Counted from the stretch's first letter, positions 33,944 to 44,079 are shown. The stretch: 64,000 bases of DNA from Lactococcus sp. dk101 (GCF_009601055.1 NZ_WITI01000001.1:16727-80726), one strand, 5' to 3'. Notes: generated from the sequence alone by a model not told the origin. Numbers and translations are program-made.

Positions 33944-35680
33944 ATGAAAAATGAAAAAATTATGATAAATGACAAAATGAAGCGAATTAAGTCTATTTTG
34001 CAAAACATTGCAATGACTTTGATGTTTTTGCTGAGTTTGAGTAATATGATTGGACTTTATATCTGGCGTGTTCATCCTTTTGGTTATACACGGACTATGA
34101 GCTATTATAAATTTGTGGCACCCTTTGGTTTGGATACCCATTTTATTTTGGCTTTTGTTCTTGGATTTATTGGGATTTTAGTCAGTTTCAATCTTTTTAG
34201 ATATGTAAGATCAGCTTGGATTATTGCCATGATGACCCAATCTGTCTTGTTCGGCCTTCATCTGGTAACGACAGGACGGCTCTTTTCACTCGGCTCAATC
34301 GTGTCAGCCTTTATTTTGATTGTTTTGGGATCAACATACAAGGATTACAGTCGTTCGTCTGAACGTTTGAGCTTGAAACGTGGCTTGATTGTTGCTATTG
34401 TTCCAATAGGAGTTGCTCTGTTCAATACTATTTTATCGCTGAGTATCTTGAGTGACGATTATCAAGGTTCGCACAATGCGGTTATGAGTTTTAACGACTC
34501 TTTGAAATTCCTCTTTTTGATGGATACGCATCTTTATAAATATAATACGGACATTCATCTCTTTGCGCTTTCCTTGATTGTTGTCAGTTGGGTTTGTATC
34601 GTCATTGCAGCAATCATGGTTCTAAAACCTTTGGTTTATAATCCATTTGTAAGCTCGCTTGAACGGAAAAAAACGCTTGATATGGTCAATCGCTTGGGGA
34701 AAAATCCGATGGATTACATGATGATGATGCCAGACAAACATTATTATTATGGCGAAATGGTCGAAGGTGTGGTGGCTTATGTCATGGTTAATAACATCAT
34801 GGTAATCTGTGGTGACTTCGTATGTGCCAAAGAAGATGCGGTGGCATTTTTATCAGAAATTCGTCGCTTTGCTTATAAAAACAACTGGAAAATGATGTTT
34901 GTGGACATCACAGACAATTATCAAACTGCTTATGAAACGCTTGATTTTGGGATGATTAAGATTGGTGAAGATGCTTGTATTGATTTGTCAAATGGCTTTA
35001 GCATGGCAGGAAAAGCCAGAGCGAAAACCCGCTCAAACGTGAATCATGCTAAAAAAGCAGGACTGGTTGTCAAAGAATATGAACCAACAGTCAAACGAGA
35101 TTTGGACATTGAACGCGAGATTACATCGATTTCTAACGAATGGATGAAAGGAAAAGGCGCTGAAATGGGCTTCATGCTCGGTGGTTTGTCACTTGATAAT
35201 CCGATGGAGCGTCGTTATTTCTATTCTGAAAATGCAGAAGGTCAGATGCAAGCATTCATTATCTTTGTGCCTTATGCACAAGGAACGGGCTACATGGCAG
35301 ACGTTACCCGTCGTCGCGATGCTGCACAAAATGGTGCAATGGAAATTATCTTTGCTCATGCCTTTGAAAAAATGGCAGATGAAGGCGCACATTGGGGCAA
35401 TCTCGGTCTCTGTCCTTTGGCAAATATTGATACAGATGATAAGAGTATCACCAATCAACTTTTCCAATTTGTTTATGAAAATCTCAATGGCATGTATGGC
35501 TTCAAAGGGCTTTATCAAGCCAAGAAAAAATGGGCACCAACAGATTGGCAACCCAGATACATTGCTATTTCACCCAAGACCTTTGGTCCAAATTATGCTT
35601 ACGCCATGATTAAAGCCCAAAATCCAAAAGGGATCAATAAGATGATTCTTGAAAAATTGAAAATTCGTGGTGAAGGTTAA
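33944..35680 (+). CDS. MprF-like membrane protein with DUF2156 domain
   Basis: 578 residues. N-terminal half has about six membrane helices (about 20-230). The C-terminal half (about 255-560) is a cytosolic GNAT-like DUF2156 domain, as in the aminoacyl-phosphatidylglycerol synthases, with KTRSNVNHAKKAGL (about 361-374), SNEWMKGKGAEMGF (about 397-410) and GNLGLCPL. It is shorter than full MprF (about 840 residues), lacking part of the flippase half. It may aminoacylate lipids or act on another acceptor. No ribosome site; the ATG is probably leaderless. Confidence 0.75.
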   Translation: MKNEKIMINDKMKRIKSILQNIAMTLMFLLSLSNMIGLYIWRVHPFGYTRTMSYYKFVAPFGLDTHFILAFVLGFIGILVSFNLFRYVRSAWIIAMMTQSVLFGLHLVTTGRLFSLGSIVSAFILIVLGSTYKDYSRSSERLSLKRGLIVAIVPIGVALFNTILSLSILSDDYQGSHNAVMSFNDSLKFLFLMDTHLYKYNTDIHLFALSLIVVSWVCIVIAAIMVLKPLVYNPFVSSLERKKTLDMVNRLGKNPMDYMMMMPDKHYYYGEMVEGVVAYVMVNNIMVICGDFVCAKEDAVAFLSEIRRFAYKNNWKMMFVDITDNYQTAYETLDFGMIKIGEDACIDLSNGFSMAGKARAKTRSNVNHAKKAGLVVKEYEPTVKRDLDIEREITSISNEWMKGKGAEMGFMLGGLSLDNPMERRYFYSENAEGQMQAFIIFVPYAQGTGYMADVTRRRDAAQNGAMEIIFAHAFEKMADEGAHWGNLGLCPLANIDTDDKSITNQLFQFVYENLNGMYGFKGLYQAKKKWAPTDWQPRYIAISPKTFGPNYAYAMIKAQNPKGINKMILEKLKIRGEG

Positions 35681-35683
35681 AAT

Positions 35684-35713
35684 AAAACTTCTGTCAGTAC
35701 TGACAGAAGTTTT
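35684..35713. terminator. Bidirectional terminator built on the dispersed palindrome
   Basis: Perfect 30-base palindrome (half: AAAACTTCTGTCAGT) with TTTTTTT. Its centre 35692-35705 is TGTCAGTACTGACA. It lies between the convergent MprF-like and universal-stress genes. Confidence 0.9.
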
Positions 35714-35729
35714 TTTAATACTTATTTTA

Positions 35730-36167
35730 TTATTTACGGACAACAAGGACGTCACATGGTGCGTTTTTGATGATATAATCAGCAACTGAACCAATGAAAA
35801 TCCGTTCAATGTAAGAGAGACCAGTTGCACCAAGAACAAGAAGGTCAACGTTTTCTTCTTTAGGAAGGGTTTGACCAAGCATTACTTTTGGTGAACCAAA
35901 TTCAACGCGTGTTTTGATTTTTGTGACACCAGCTGCGCGAGCTTCATCAGCGAAATCGCGAATGAGGTTTTCGGCACCTTTGTGAGTGTCATCAGCCACG
36001 ACAGTATCGTAAGCTGAGATAGATTGAAAAGCACGTAAATCAATGACATTGGCAATGACCAATTCTGCATCATTGCGGAGTGCTGTTGCGACAGCTTTAT
36101 CAAATGCTTTTGTAGATTCTACTGAACCATCAAGTCCAACAAGGATTTTTTTATAATTATCTAACAT
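35730..36167 (-). CDS. Universal stress protein (UspA family)
   Basis: 145 residues, one Usp domain. The ATP-binding signature G-2x-G-9x-G-S is present as GATG...IGS (about 114-128). Opening MLDNYKKILVGLDGSVES with Asp near residue 13. Role in stress resistance is known for the family only. Monocistronic. Confidence 0.92.
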   Translation of the reverse strand: MLDNYKKILVGLDGSVESTKAFDKAVATALRNDAELVIANVIDLRAFQSISAYDTVVADDTHKGAENLIRDFADEARAAGVTKIKTRVEFGSPKVMLGQTLPKEENVDLLVLGATGLSYIERIFIGSVADYIIKNAPCDVLVVRK

Positions 36168-36262
36168 AAGCGACTCCTTTGTGAGAATTTATTCTTTTTA
36201 TAATTTAATTTTACTCTAATTTTCATGATTTGTAAAATGAAAACTGTTTCATTTCTGTATTA

Positions 36263-36271
36263 TGGTATAAT
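36263..36271 (+). promoter_or_regulatory. dinG extended -10 promoter
   Basis: TGG followed by TATAAT (36266-36271). No clear -35. The leader of about 85 bases contains a short unused ATG frame. Confidence 0.45.
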
Positions 36272-36361
36272 TAAATTGGAGTTCCATACATGAAAAATAT
36301 CTTTTATGTTGGAAAAAATACTAGAGGAAATTCACTTTCCTAAGAAATAAGGTAAAAAGAA

Positions 36362-38725
36362 ATGACTCGATATGCTGTGGTCGATTTGGAAGCAACCGAT
36401 GCTCATAGTTCTGAGAATAAAATAATACAGATTGGAATTGCTTTTGTTGAGCAGGGAGAAATTGTCGATACCTACACGACCGACGTCAACCCGCACGAGC
36501 CTTTGCTGCCCCGCATTCATGAGTTGACCGGTTTATCGGATAAACGCTTGAAAAAAGCACCTGATTTTGAGCAGGTAGCGGATGAAGTAGCAGCTTTATT
36601 GTCTGGCTGTGTTTTTGTCGCACACAATGCCAAGTTTGATTACAGTTTATTGGAAAAAAGTTTTCAACAGTTGGAAATGGATTTTTCAATGCCTCGGATT
36701 GATACGGTCGAATTGGCACGTATCTTTTTCCCGACCTTTGAAAAATACGGCATGGAAGCCTTAGGCGAAAAATTGAAATTAACGCATGACCACCCTCATG
36801 CAGCCATGTCTGACGCTTACGCAACTGCAGAGCTCTTGCTAAAAATTCAAGAACGCGTGCGCAGATTGCCAAGACGTGTCCTTGTGGAAATCGTCCAACA
36901 TTCAGAAGATTTGCTATATGAAACGTCTGATTTTTTATTGGAACAGGTTGAATTCACCCGTTATAAACCGGGTGGTTTCGTACTTATCCACAATATTGCG
37001 ACAAAAAAATTGCGTTCCATGAAAGTCAGAAAGAAGAAATCAACAGTACTTTCAACAGATTTTGTGGAAAACATGGCAGTTATCGGATTAAATGCACGTG
37101 AAAAGCAGCAAGAATTGGCTCGATACATGACACAATCACTGACTTATCCACAAACGGACTTTATTGAAGCACCAACGGGCATGGGGAAAACTTTTGGTTA
37201 TCTCTTGCCATTGCTGGCAGAAGGCAAAAAATTGATTGTGTCCACACCGACAAAAATTTTGCAAAATCAGTTGATGCGTGATGTTGCACCAGTTTTGGCA
37301 AAAAAATTCGGGATCAAATTGGCAAAAATTGTAGGCAATCACAATTATATTTCCATTGAAAAATTTTCACAGCTCTTGCTTGAAACAGACGGGGGGAAAA
37401 ATTTTGAATTATTCAAAATGAAAGTTTTGGTTTGGTTGACCGAAACGGTCACCGGCGAGCTAGACGAGCTGTCAAAAGTGATGACCAGCGAGGATTATTT
37501 GGCTGCCATTGCTTACGATGGAAATTTGCGTGAAAGCCAGATGCATTATGAGCAGGAATTTTGGCCAAAAGCCCAAGAAAAAGCGAAACATGCGCATGTA
37601 AAAGTGGTCAATCATGCCTATTTGATTGAACGTTTGGCGGATTATCCAGAAGATTTTATTGAAAATCGAACCTTGGTAGTGGATGAGGCACAACAACTTT
37701 TCCAAATCATGGAAAAAATGAATCAAAAATCCCTTCGCATTACAGATGAATTGGTCAAAATTGACAGCTCAGAATCGCAACTCGTCAAACGACTTCAAGA
37801 AAGTTTACTCTTCCAACTGAATAAAAAAGAACTTGATGTGGAAAAAATCAAATTGGACGCTCAAGAATTAGGCCTGTCAGCACTGACAGAACTTTTAGAT
37901 GTGGAAAATCCAATCGTGTGGAAAGAAAATGACCAGCTTTTTGTTAGTCATCATGATTTCTATAATTTTGCACAACTTATCCCCAGTCAAACCAAGATTT
38001 ACATGATTGGTGCCACTTTGTCGCTCAGTAAAAGCAATCCTTCTTTCCCAGAATTACTTGGCTTTTCGGATTATCGTTTTTACAAAATCGAGGGGCAACA
38101 GGCTAAAAATCAAGAAATGATTGCTGTTTCAGATGCTCCAAATGTGAAAAATACTTCGGTTATTGATTATGCACATTTTACGGCTGAAGCCATTTCAGAA
38201 ATGGCCGAATTGGGCTTTCCCATCGTCGTTTTATTCACATCGAAAATGTCATTGACCTTTACAGCTGAAAAATTGTCAGCGGATGGCTGGCGAATTTTGG
38301 CGCAAGATATCAACGGAACGGCCGCTCAGATTAAGAAAAAATTTGATCGAGGAGAGAGTAAGATTTTACTTGGTCTGGGGTCTTTCTGGGAAGGTGTCGA
38401 TTTTGAAAAACAGAAAAAGATGATTTTGGTCTTACCGAGATTGCCATTTTCAACTCCTGATGACATTTTGACCAAAAAATATGCCTCAAAATTTGACAAT
38501 CCGTTTTATGAATTTAATGTGCCAATGGCGACGCTCAAAATGAAACAAGCCTTTGGACGCGTCAATCGGAAAGCCAAACAAAAATCAGTGGTTGTCGTTT
38601 TAGACAATCGGATTGCAGGAAAAAGTTACGCCAGCAAAATGCGGCGCAATTTATCTGAAGCAGTTCCATTAAAAATGCTGAATTTCAGCGAAACAATCAG
38701 CGAAATTCTGGAATTTTTGATATAA
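36362..38725 (+). CDS. dinG: DinG-type helicase fused to a DnaQ-like 3-5 exonuclease
   Basis: 787 residues. N-terminal DEDDh exonuclease (about 1-165): DLEATD (7-12), FVAHNAKFDYSLLE (about 85-98) and HAAMSDAYATAELL (about 142-155). Helicase part: Walker A EAPTGMGKTFGYL (about 269-281), DEAH-type box VVDEAQQLF (about 440-448), GSFWEGVDF and a final QAFGRVNRK motif. This fusion is the usual Firmicute form; the purified B. subtilis/S. aureus type acts mainly as nuclease. The four-cysteine iron-sulphur site of E. coli DinG is absent. It contains one copy of the palindrome at 37875. Confidence 0.92.
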   Translation: MTRYAVVDLEATDAHSSENKIIQIGIAFVEQGEIVDTYTTDVNPHEPLLPRIHELTGLSDKRLKKAPDFEQVADEVAALLSGCVFVAHNAKFDYSLLEKSFQQLEMDFSMPRIDTVELARIFFPTFEKYGMEALGEKLKLTHDHPHAAMSDAYATAELLLKIQERVRRLPRRVLVEIVQHSEDLLYETSDFLLEQVEFTRYKPGGFVLIHNIATKKLRSMKVRKKKSTVLSTDFVENMAVIGLNAREKQQELARYMTQSLTYPQTDFIEAPTGMGKTFGYLLPLLAEGKKLIVSTPTKILQNQLMRDVAPVLAKKFGIKLAKIVGNHNYISIEKFSQLLLETDGGKNFELFKMKVLVWLTETVTGELDELSKVMTSEDYLAAIAYDGNLRESQMHYEQEFWPKAQEKAKHAHVKVVNHAYLIERLADYPEDFIENRTLVVDEAQQLFQIMEKMNQKSLRITDELVKIDSSESQLVKRLQESLLFQLNKKELDVEKIKLDAQELGLSALTELLDVENPIVWKENDQLFVSHHDFYNFAQLIPSQTKIYMIGATLSLSKSNPSFPELLGFSDYRFYKIEGQQAKNQEMIAVSDAPNVKNTSVIDYAHFTAEAISEMAELGFPIVVLFTSKMSLTFTAEKLSADGWRILAQDINGTAAQIKKKFDRGESKILLGLGSFWEGVDFEKQKKMILVLPRLPFSTPDDILTKKYASKFDNPFYEFNVPMATLKMKQAFGRVNRKAKQKSVVVVLDNRIAGKSYASKMRRNLSEAVPLKMLNFSETISEILEFLI
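37875..37888. repeat. Dispersed palindrome inside dinG
   Basis: Exact TGTCAGCACTGACA (reads L-S-A-L-T). Confidence 0.85.
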
Positions 38726-38851
38726 TTGAGAATGATAAATTTATCCTTTGCGCACGATTATTTGCAAGAAAAGGATGAAATGATAAGCAGCCAAATGTGC
38801 GGCAAAATAAAATCTTGAAGATATAAAGAACGAAGAAAAGAGGAAAGGCAA

Positions 38852-39295
38852 ATGAGAAAGCGGAGAATGAGTGTGACGGCACAAGTCACAATCGGCATTC
38901 TTTCTGTAGTCCTCGCCATTTATTTGGCAACGGCATTCTATTTTGGATCTGCCATTCATCCATTTACCTATTCACGTCAACAGGCGATTTCGATTGCTAA
39001 AGCAAATACCGACCTGAAAACGCCAGAAGCCTATGGCATGGCGACGACAAATCAAACCACTTATTCTGTCATTGGGCTGGATAAAAGTGGCAAAGAAATT
39101 GGCGTCATTATTCCCAAAGACAATAAAGACCTCGTTGTTGTCGATTTGGCAAAAGGAATTTCGCCAGAACGCTTGAAAGAAAGTACCACAACATCGATTG
39201 TTTTAGGATTGTATAAAAACAAACCCATTTGGCAAGTCAATAACCAAACAGGTTACAAAGTTTATGACTTTACAAGTGGAAAAAAATTGATGTAA
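38852..39295 (+). CDS. DUF5590 (TseB-like) membrane protein
   Basis: 147 residues: basic cytoplasmic head, one membrane helix (about 10-31), and an external beta/alpha domain with SRQQAISIAKAN (about 41-52) typical of PepSY-like DUF5590 proteins. The relative in B. subtilis (TseB) affects cell-wall elongation. It sits between dinG and an aspartate aminotransferase, the same order as in other Lactobacillales. Confidence 0.82.
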   Translation: MRKRRMSVTAQVTIGILSVVLAIYLATAFYFGSAIHPFTYSRQQAISIAKANTDLKTPEAYGMATTNQTTYSVIGLDKSGKEIGVIIPKDNKDLVVVDLAKGISPERLKESTTTSIVLGLYKNKPIWQVNNQTGYKVYDFTSGKKLM

Positions 39296-39318
39296 ACAGC
39301 GAAGATGGAGAATAAAAA

Positions 39319-40527
39319 ATGAAAAAAATTTCAGATTTTGTACTTGGTATGGATGAATCGGTGACTTTGGCGGCTGCCAATCGCGCGAAACAACTTAAAA
39401 GTGAAGGACGCGACATCATTGATTTGACTTTGGGACAACCTGATTTTAAAACACCTGAAAATATTGGAAATGCAGCTATTGCTGCCATTCAAAATGGGAA
39501 AGCGAGTTTTTATACGCAGGCTGGCGGACTTCCAGAATTAAAAGCAGCAGTTCAATCTTATTTTGCTGATTTCTATGGTTATGCGATTGAAAAAAATCAA
39601 GTTTTGATTACAACGGGTGCAAAATTTGCACTCTATGCTTATTTTCAATCTGTACTTGATGCCGACGATGAAGTGATTATTCCAGCGCCATATTGGGTTT
39701 CTTATGTGGATCAAGTCAAGATGGCTGGCGGAAAACCTGTCATTGTCAAGGCGACACAGGAAAATCACTTCAAGGTTACTGTGGCTCAACTTGAGACTGT
39801 CATTACTGACAAGACTAAAGTTTTGCTTTTGAATTCGCCTTCTAATCCAACAGGGATGATTTATAGCAAAGCAGAGCTGACGGCAATTGGAAATTGGGCC
39901 GTTGAACATGATTTGCTGATATTGGCAGATGACATTTACTGTCATTTGATTTATGGAGATGCAAGTTTTACTGCGATTTCAAGCCTGTCAGAAGACATCA
40001 GAAAGCGGACCATGGTCATCAATGGGGCTTCAAAAACCTATGCCATGACAGGTTGGCGAATTGGCTTTGCTGTTGGGGATAGCGAAATTATCTCAGCAAT
40101 GACCAAATTTGCCAGTCAAACTACATCAAATCCAACAGCTATCAGTCAGTATGCTACGATTGAAGCATTGACTGGCGACAAGAGCCAAATCGAATTCATG
40201 AGAAAAACATTTGAAGAACGCTTGAATACGATTTATCCGCTTTTGGCTGACATCCCAGGTTTTGAAGTTGTCAAACCAAATGGCGCCTTTTACCTTTTTC
40301 CAAAAGTGACAAAAGCAATGGAAATGAAAGGCTATACTGATGTTACTGCCTTCACGACAGCCATTTTAGAAGAAGCAGGTGTGGCTTTGGTCACAGGTGC
40401 AGGCTTTGGCTCACCTGAAAATGTCCGCTTGAGCTATTCGACAGATATGGACAGCCTCAAAGCAGCAGTTGAACGCATTAAAAACTGGATCAATTCAAGC
40501 AATCAATCCAGTGGAACGTCCAATTGA
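39319..40527 (+). CDS. aspC: Aspartate aminotransferase, PLP-dependent
   Basis: 402 residues, class I aminotransferase of the AspB type. Substrate and cofactor marks: LTLGQPDFKTPE (about 36-47), LLNSPSNPTG (about 173-182), ADDIYCHLIYGD and the PLP lysine in GASKTYAMTGWRIGFAVG (Lys about 239). It moves amino groups between glutamate/2-oxoglutarate and aspartate/oxaloacetate. Followed by two small membrane genes and asnS, suggesting one asparagine/aspartate-related operon. Confidence 0.92.
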   Translation: MKKISDFVLGMDESVTLAAANRAKQLKSEGRDIIDLTLGQPDFKTPENIGNAAIAAIQNGKASFYTQAGGLPELKAAVQSYFADFYGYAIEKNQVLITTGAKFALYAYFQSVLDADDEVIIPAPYWVSYVDQVKMAGGKPVIVKATQENHFKVTVAQLETVITDKTKVLLLNSPSNPTGMIYSKAELTAIGNWAVEHDLLILADDIYCHLIYGDASFTAISSLSEDIRKRTMVINGASKTYAMTGWRIGFAVGDSEIISAMTKFASQTTSNPTAISQYATIEALTGDKSQIEFMRKTFEERLNTIYPLLADIPGFEVVKPNGAFYLFPKVTKAMEMKGYTDVTAFTTAILEEAGVALVTGAGFGSPENVRLSYSTDMDSLKAAVERIKNWINSSNQSSGTSN

Positions 40528-40557
40528 CGCTGAGGGATAAAAAGTAAGGCAAAAGTA

Positions 40558-40839
40558 ATGTTTGATGGATTGATTGGGTTTTCCCTATTATTTTTGATTT
40601 TTGAAACACCAAAGAAATCAACGAAAACTCGATTTTTTCTGCAAGGCATCCTTCGGATTATCATATTGGGTGCGGGGATAGCTTTAAGCGTATTTTTGAT
40701 AATTCCATCCTTTACCCTTTCTTGGCGTGATTTTTGGTGGCTTTCATTGCTCGGCCTTTGGTCGGCTGTTTTCTGTGGCTATTTACTAATTAAGAACACT
40801 TATAATTCTGTCGTGAATTATAAAATGAAAGGCAAATAA
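40558..40839 (+). CDS. Small membrane protein, first of a pair
   Basis: 93 residues, with two hydrophobic helices (about 28-50 and 58-80). It shares with the next gene a KSTKTRFF/GSKRFWF opening, matching helix positions and an [20 protein letters not shown] end, so the two are paralogues. Unknown function. Conserved spacing between the aminotransferase and asnS suggests co-transcription. Confidence 0.65.
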   Translation: MFDGLIGFSLLFLIFETPKKSTKTRFFLQGILRIIILGAGIALSVFLIIPSFTLSWRDFWWLSLLGLWSAVFCGYLLIKNTYNSVVNYKMKGK

Positions 40840-40840
40840 A

Positions 40841-41119
40841 ATGATTAATCAAGTCGGTGAAGCCGGTGGATTATATGCCCTTTTTTCAGCTACGCCTGTC
40901 GGCAGTAAACGGTTTTGGTTTTATTTTCACGGCTTTTGGCGTTTGTTGCTCACTTTATTGATGCTTGCCTTGGGCTATGCAGCGCTCTTTGATGAGTTTC
41001 CACAAAGAGAGTGGAAATTAGGAATTTTCACATTACTTTTAGCACTTATTTTTGTGCCACTTGGCATAATGAACACTGTAAATTCAATTTTAAATTATAG
41101 AAAGACTTTTAAAAAATGA
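40841..41119 (+). CDS. Small membrane protein, second of a pair
   Basis: 92 residues with two membrane helices (about 30-48 and 60-80), paralogous to the preceding gene. The stop overlaps the asnS start (ATGA), which points to translational coupling with asparaginyl-tRNA synthetase. Possibly a heteromeric pair in the membrane; nothing more can be said. Confidence 0.65.
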   Translation: MINQVGEAGGLYALFSATPVGSKRFWFYFHGFWRLLLTLLMLALGYAALFDEFPQREWKLGIFTLLLALIFVPLGIMNTVNSILNYRKTFKK

Positions 41120-42459
41120 AAGATTTAATTTCAATCGCGCGTGTTGGTGAACACGTTGGCGAAACTGTAAAAATCGGCGCTTGGGTTGCCGACAAATCTG
41201 GAAAAGGGAAACTCCAATTCCTTCAACTTCGTGATGGGACAGCATTTTTCCAAGCTGTTGTTTTCAAACCAACCATGATTGAAAAATATGGTGAAGAAGC
41301 AGGACTTGCAAAATTTGACGAAATCAAACATTTGTCACAAGAAACTTCTATCATTGTTACTGGAGTTGTCAAAGCTGACGAACGTTCAAAATTTGGCTAT
41401 GAACTTGACGTAACGGATCTTGAAGTGGTTGGTCAATCAAGCGAATACCCTATCACACCAAAAGAACACGGAACAGACTTCTTGCTTGACCACCGTCATC
41501 TCTGGTTGCGTTCTAAAAAACAACAAGCTGTCATGATGGTGCGTAACGAAATCATCCGTGCGACTTATGAATTTTTCAACAAAGAAGGACACATCAAGAT
41601 TGATACACCAATCTTGCAAGCGTCATCTGCCGAAGATTCAACAGAACTTTTCGAAATTGATTACTTTGGTCAACCTGTTTATCTTTCACAAACTGGTCAA
41701 CTCTACCTCGAAGCTGCAGCAATGGCTTATGGTAAAGTCTTCAACTTTGGTCCTGTTTTCCGTGCTGAAAAATCTAAAACACGTCGTCATTTGACAGAAT
41801 TTTGGATGATTGAACAAGAAGCAGCTTTCCAAACACACGAAGAATCACTTGATATTCAAGAAGCATATGTTAAATACATCATCCAAGGTGTTCTTGACAA
41901 CTGCCAATCTTCACTTGAAGTCTTGGAACGTGACACAAGCTTGCTCCAAAAATATGTTGACCAACCTTTCAAACGTGTCCGTTATGACGAAGTTATTAGC
42001 ATTTTGCAAGAACACGAAAAAGATGAAGACACAGTTTATGAACACATCGAAGCTGGAGATGACCTCGGCGCACCACATGAAGCCTTCATCTCAAACTACT
42101 TTGGTGTTCCAACTTTTGTCATGAACTACCCAACGGAAATCAAAGCCTTCTACATGAAACGTGAAGAAGGAAATCCTGAACGTGTTGTTTGTGCTGACCT
42201 TTTGGCACCAGAAGGTTATGGCGAAATCATCGGTGGTTCTGAACGTGAAGTGGACTATGATGTCCTCACACAAGTCATCAAAGACTGGAACTTGACTGCT
42301 GAAGAATATGACTGGTACATGGATTTGCGTCGTTTTGGTTCAGTACCACACTCAGGTTTCGGACTTGGTTTGGAACGTGCCATCACATTCATCACAGGAA
42401 ACGAACATATCCGTGAAGCAATTCCATTCCCACGTATGATTAACCGTGTTCGTCCTTAA
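41116..42459 (+). CDS. asnS: Asparaginyl-tRNA synthetase
   Basis: 447 residues, class IIb. N-terminal OB-fold anticodon domain (about 1-110), then the catalytic core with motif 2 [19 protein letters not shown] (about 216-234) and motif 3 [15 protein letters not shown] (about 416-430). It attaches asparagine to tRNA-Asn. The codon use is strongly biased toward favoured codons, as expected for high expression. A terminator follows. Confidence 0.96.
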   Translation: MKDLISIARVGEHVGETVKIGAWVADKSGKGKLQFLQLRDGTAFFQAVVFKPTMIEKYGEEAGLAKFDEIKHLSQETSIIVTGVVKADERSKFGYELDVTDLEVVGQSSEYPITPKEHGTDFLLDHRHLWLRSKKQQAVMMVRNEIIRATYEFFNKEGHIKIDTPILQASSAEDSTELFEIDYFGQPVYLSQTGQLYLEAAAMAYGKVFNFGPVFRAEKSKTRRHLTEFWMIEQEAAFQTHEESLDIQEAYVKYIIQGVLDNCQSSLEVLERDTSLLQKYVDQPFKRVRYDEVISILQEHEKDEDTVYEHIEAGDDLGAPHEAFISNYFGVPTFVMNYPTEIKAFYMKREEGNPERVVCADLLAPEGYGEIIGGSEREVDYDVLTQVIKDWNLTAEEYDWYMDLRRFGSVPHSGFGLGLERAITFITGNEHIREAIPFPRMINRVRP

Positions 42460-42472
42460 TTTAAAGATAATG

Positions 42473-42500
42473 AAAAATCTGCTTTTTCAGCAGATTTTTT
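42473..42500 (+). terminator. Terminator after asnS
   Basis: AAAATCTGCT / AGCAGATTTT hairpin with six T. Confidence 0.85.
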
Positions 42501-42513
42501 GCTAGGAGTGTTT

Positions 42514-43347
42514 ATGGTTATACATAATAAAATGTACGGTCATGCCTTTAGAAAACTCAGATTATCGAAAGGATATTCACTTTCTTATTTTTCCAGAATA
42601 AATATTTCAAAAGCAACGATTTCAGATTTTGAAAATGGAAGAACAATCATAAATATTGAAAAATTAGATATGATGTTGAATGAAATGAATGTTAGTTTGA
42701 GCGAGTTTGATTTACTTTTGAATAATTATGTTCCTATTTTTCAAGAAGAATTTTTGCTTGAACTCGAAGAAGCGGATTATCATCAAAATCAAATTAAAAT
42801 AAGAAAACTTTATGCTGAGGCGGCTGAGAGTTTTTACAAGTGGGAAGCTCTAGCGGCAAAAGCATGTCTGAAAGAATTGAGTCAATCCGATATCAATGAA
42901 ATTTCTATTTTTATAAGAAATATCAAAGAATGGGGATATTTCGAACTTACTTTTGCTTATTTTGTCGTAGAATGGCTAAAAACTGACCTCATTGTCGAAG
43001 TGATGAACGATTTTGAACGTAAGAATAAAAATGAATACATCATTGCTAAATATAGAAGAAGGTTATTTCAGATTATTTATCGTATTATTGAAATATTCAT
43101 TTTTAGAGATGAAGAAAGTAAAGCCCGTGTTTTAATCAAATATGTAGAGAGATATCATCATACTGAGGAATTCTATAGTTTTATTTTGAATGCTTTAGCA
43201 AAAAGTTTTATTCAATATCGTTTTGAAGACAAAGTAGAAGCAACTCTAAAAATCAATCGTTTACTTGCTTTTTTAGAAGAGGTGGACTGTCACGTGATGA
43301 AAAAATACTACGAAAATAAATTTAATGAATTAAAAAAAGTAAAATAA
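42514..43347 (+). CDS. Rgg/GadR/MutR-type transcription regulator
   Basis: 277 residues from the ATG at 42514, five bases after AGGAG; the upstream TTG start (42499) overlaps the ribosome site. N-terminal helix-turn-helix (about 8-60: FRKLRLSKGYS, ISKATISDFENGR) and an all-helical C-terminal repeat region (about 75-275) that in Rgg proteins binds a short hydrophobic peptide. I found no peptide pheromone gene beside it. The target genes may include the lipoprotein that follows, but no operator is visible. Codon use is AT-richer than its neighbours. Confidence 0.82.
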   Translation: MVIHNKMYGHAFRKLRLSKGYSLSYFSRINISKATISDFENGRTIINIEKLDMMLNEMNVSLSEFDLLLNNYVPIFQEEFLLELEEADYHQNQIKIRKLYAEAAESFYKWEALAAKACLKELSQSDINEISIFIRNIKEWGYFELTFAYFVVEWLKTDLIVEVMNDFERKNKNEYIIAKYRRRLFQIIYRIIEIFIFRDEESKARVLIKYVERYHHTEEFYSFILNALAKSFIQYRFEDKVEATLKINRLLAFLEEVDCHVMKKYYENKFNELKKVK

Positions 43348-43377
43348 AAGCTGTTCGATATTTCGAACGGCTTTTTT
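43346..43377 (+). terminator. Terminator after the Rgg gene
   Basis: GCTGTTCGA/TCGAACGGC hairpin (one G-T pair) with six T. Confidence 0.85.
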
Positions 43378-43489
43378 ACAGCATGATGAAGTAAAAAGAA
43401 TATAATTTGAGGTGTAGAAAAAAGTATTGTCAATAAATAAAAAAATAATAAGAGGATGAAAGTTCCTCAAAAAAATATAGGAGGCTAAT

Positions 43490-43951
43490 ATGATGAAAAT
43501 TAGCACACTCACAAGAAGATTTATCCTTTCGTTAGTTCTCTTATTGTCTGTATTTTCGCTTGTGGCTTGCGCACAGAAGACAAAAATAAGTACCACAAAA
43601 TCTTCACAATCAAGTTCAAGTGCAAAAAAATCAACCTACCCAGAAGTGACAAATCTCACTGTTAATAATATTTTGCGTGCCTATCCAACGCTTTCCTCTT
43701 TTGATAAAATATTCCTTAATCCTAAAGTTAATGCCTATCCTATGAGTGACATCAATAACCAAAAATGGCTAAAAATTGACAATAATGGACAAAAAGGAGG
43801 TTTGATTAGTGTTCCAAAAGGGGCAACGGCGACGACAGTAGTTACCACAGATAGCAAGGGAAAACCGATTTATGCCAATGACCCACGGATTGCGACGATT
43901 GCTCAAATCCGCGCTGCGCTAAAAGCGCGTGATGAAGGGAAATTGAAGTGA
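43490..43951 (+). CDS. Lipoprotein of unknown function
   Basis: 153 residues. Signal peptide ending in a lipobox LVAC (Cys27), a Ser/Lys linker (about 32-48) and a small soluble domain with no family I recognise. Strong AGGAGG site, five bases before the ATG. It lies between the Rgg gene and a membrane protease and might be an Rgg target. Followed by the palindrome TGTCAGCTCTGACA (43961-43974) and a separate terminator. Confidence 0.7.
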   Translation: MMKISTLTRRFILSLVLLLSVFSLVACAQKTKISTTKSSQSSSSAKKSTYPEVTNLTVNNILRAYPTLSSFDKIFLNPKVNAYPMSDINNQKWLKIDNNGQKGGLISVPKGATATTVVTTDSKGKPIYANDPRIATIAQIRAALKARDEGKLK

Positions 43952-43960
43952 AGGGGAGCC

Positions 43961-43974
43961 TGTCAGCTCTGACA
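43961..43974. repeat. Dispersed palindrome TGTCAGCTCTGACA
   Basis: Exact intergenic copy, nine bases after the lipoprotein stop. No T-run follows, so it is not the terminator itself. Confidence 0.8.
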
Positions 43975-43995
43975 AACAACAAAGTGTTCATGACA

Positions 43996-44023
43996 GAAAA
44001 ATTCTCAAATTTGGGAATTTTTT
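43996..44023 (+). terminator. Terminator after the lipoprotein gene
   Basis: AAAAATTC-T-CAAATTTG-G-GAATTTTT with a T-run; AT-rich stem. Confidence 0.65.
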
Positions 44024-44079
44024 TGTGTTCAAAATTTTCGGGTGTATAATGATTTCAGATAGAAAGTGAGGAATTTTTA

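Noticed and set aside
42514..43490. Short hydrophobic peptide (SHP) pheromone gene next to the Rgg regulator
   Set aside because: Both flanks were read; downstream there is only a terminator and a lipoprotein gene, upstream is asnS. No short hydrophobic frame with a ribosome site was found.
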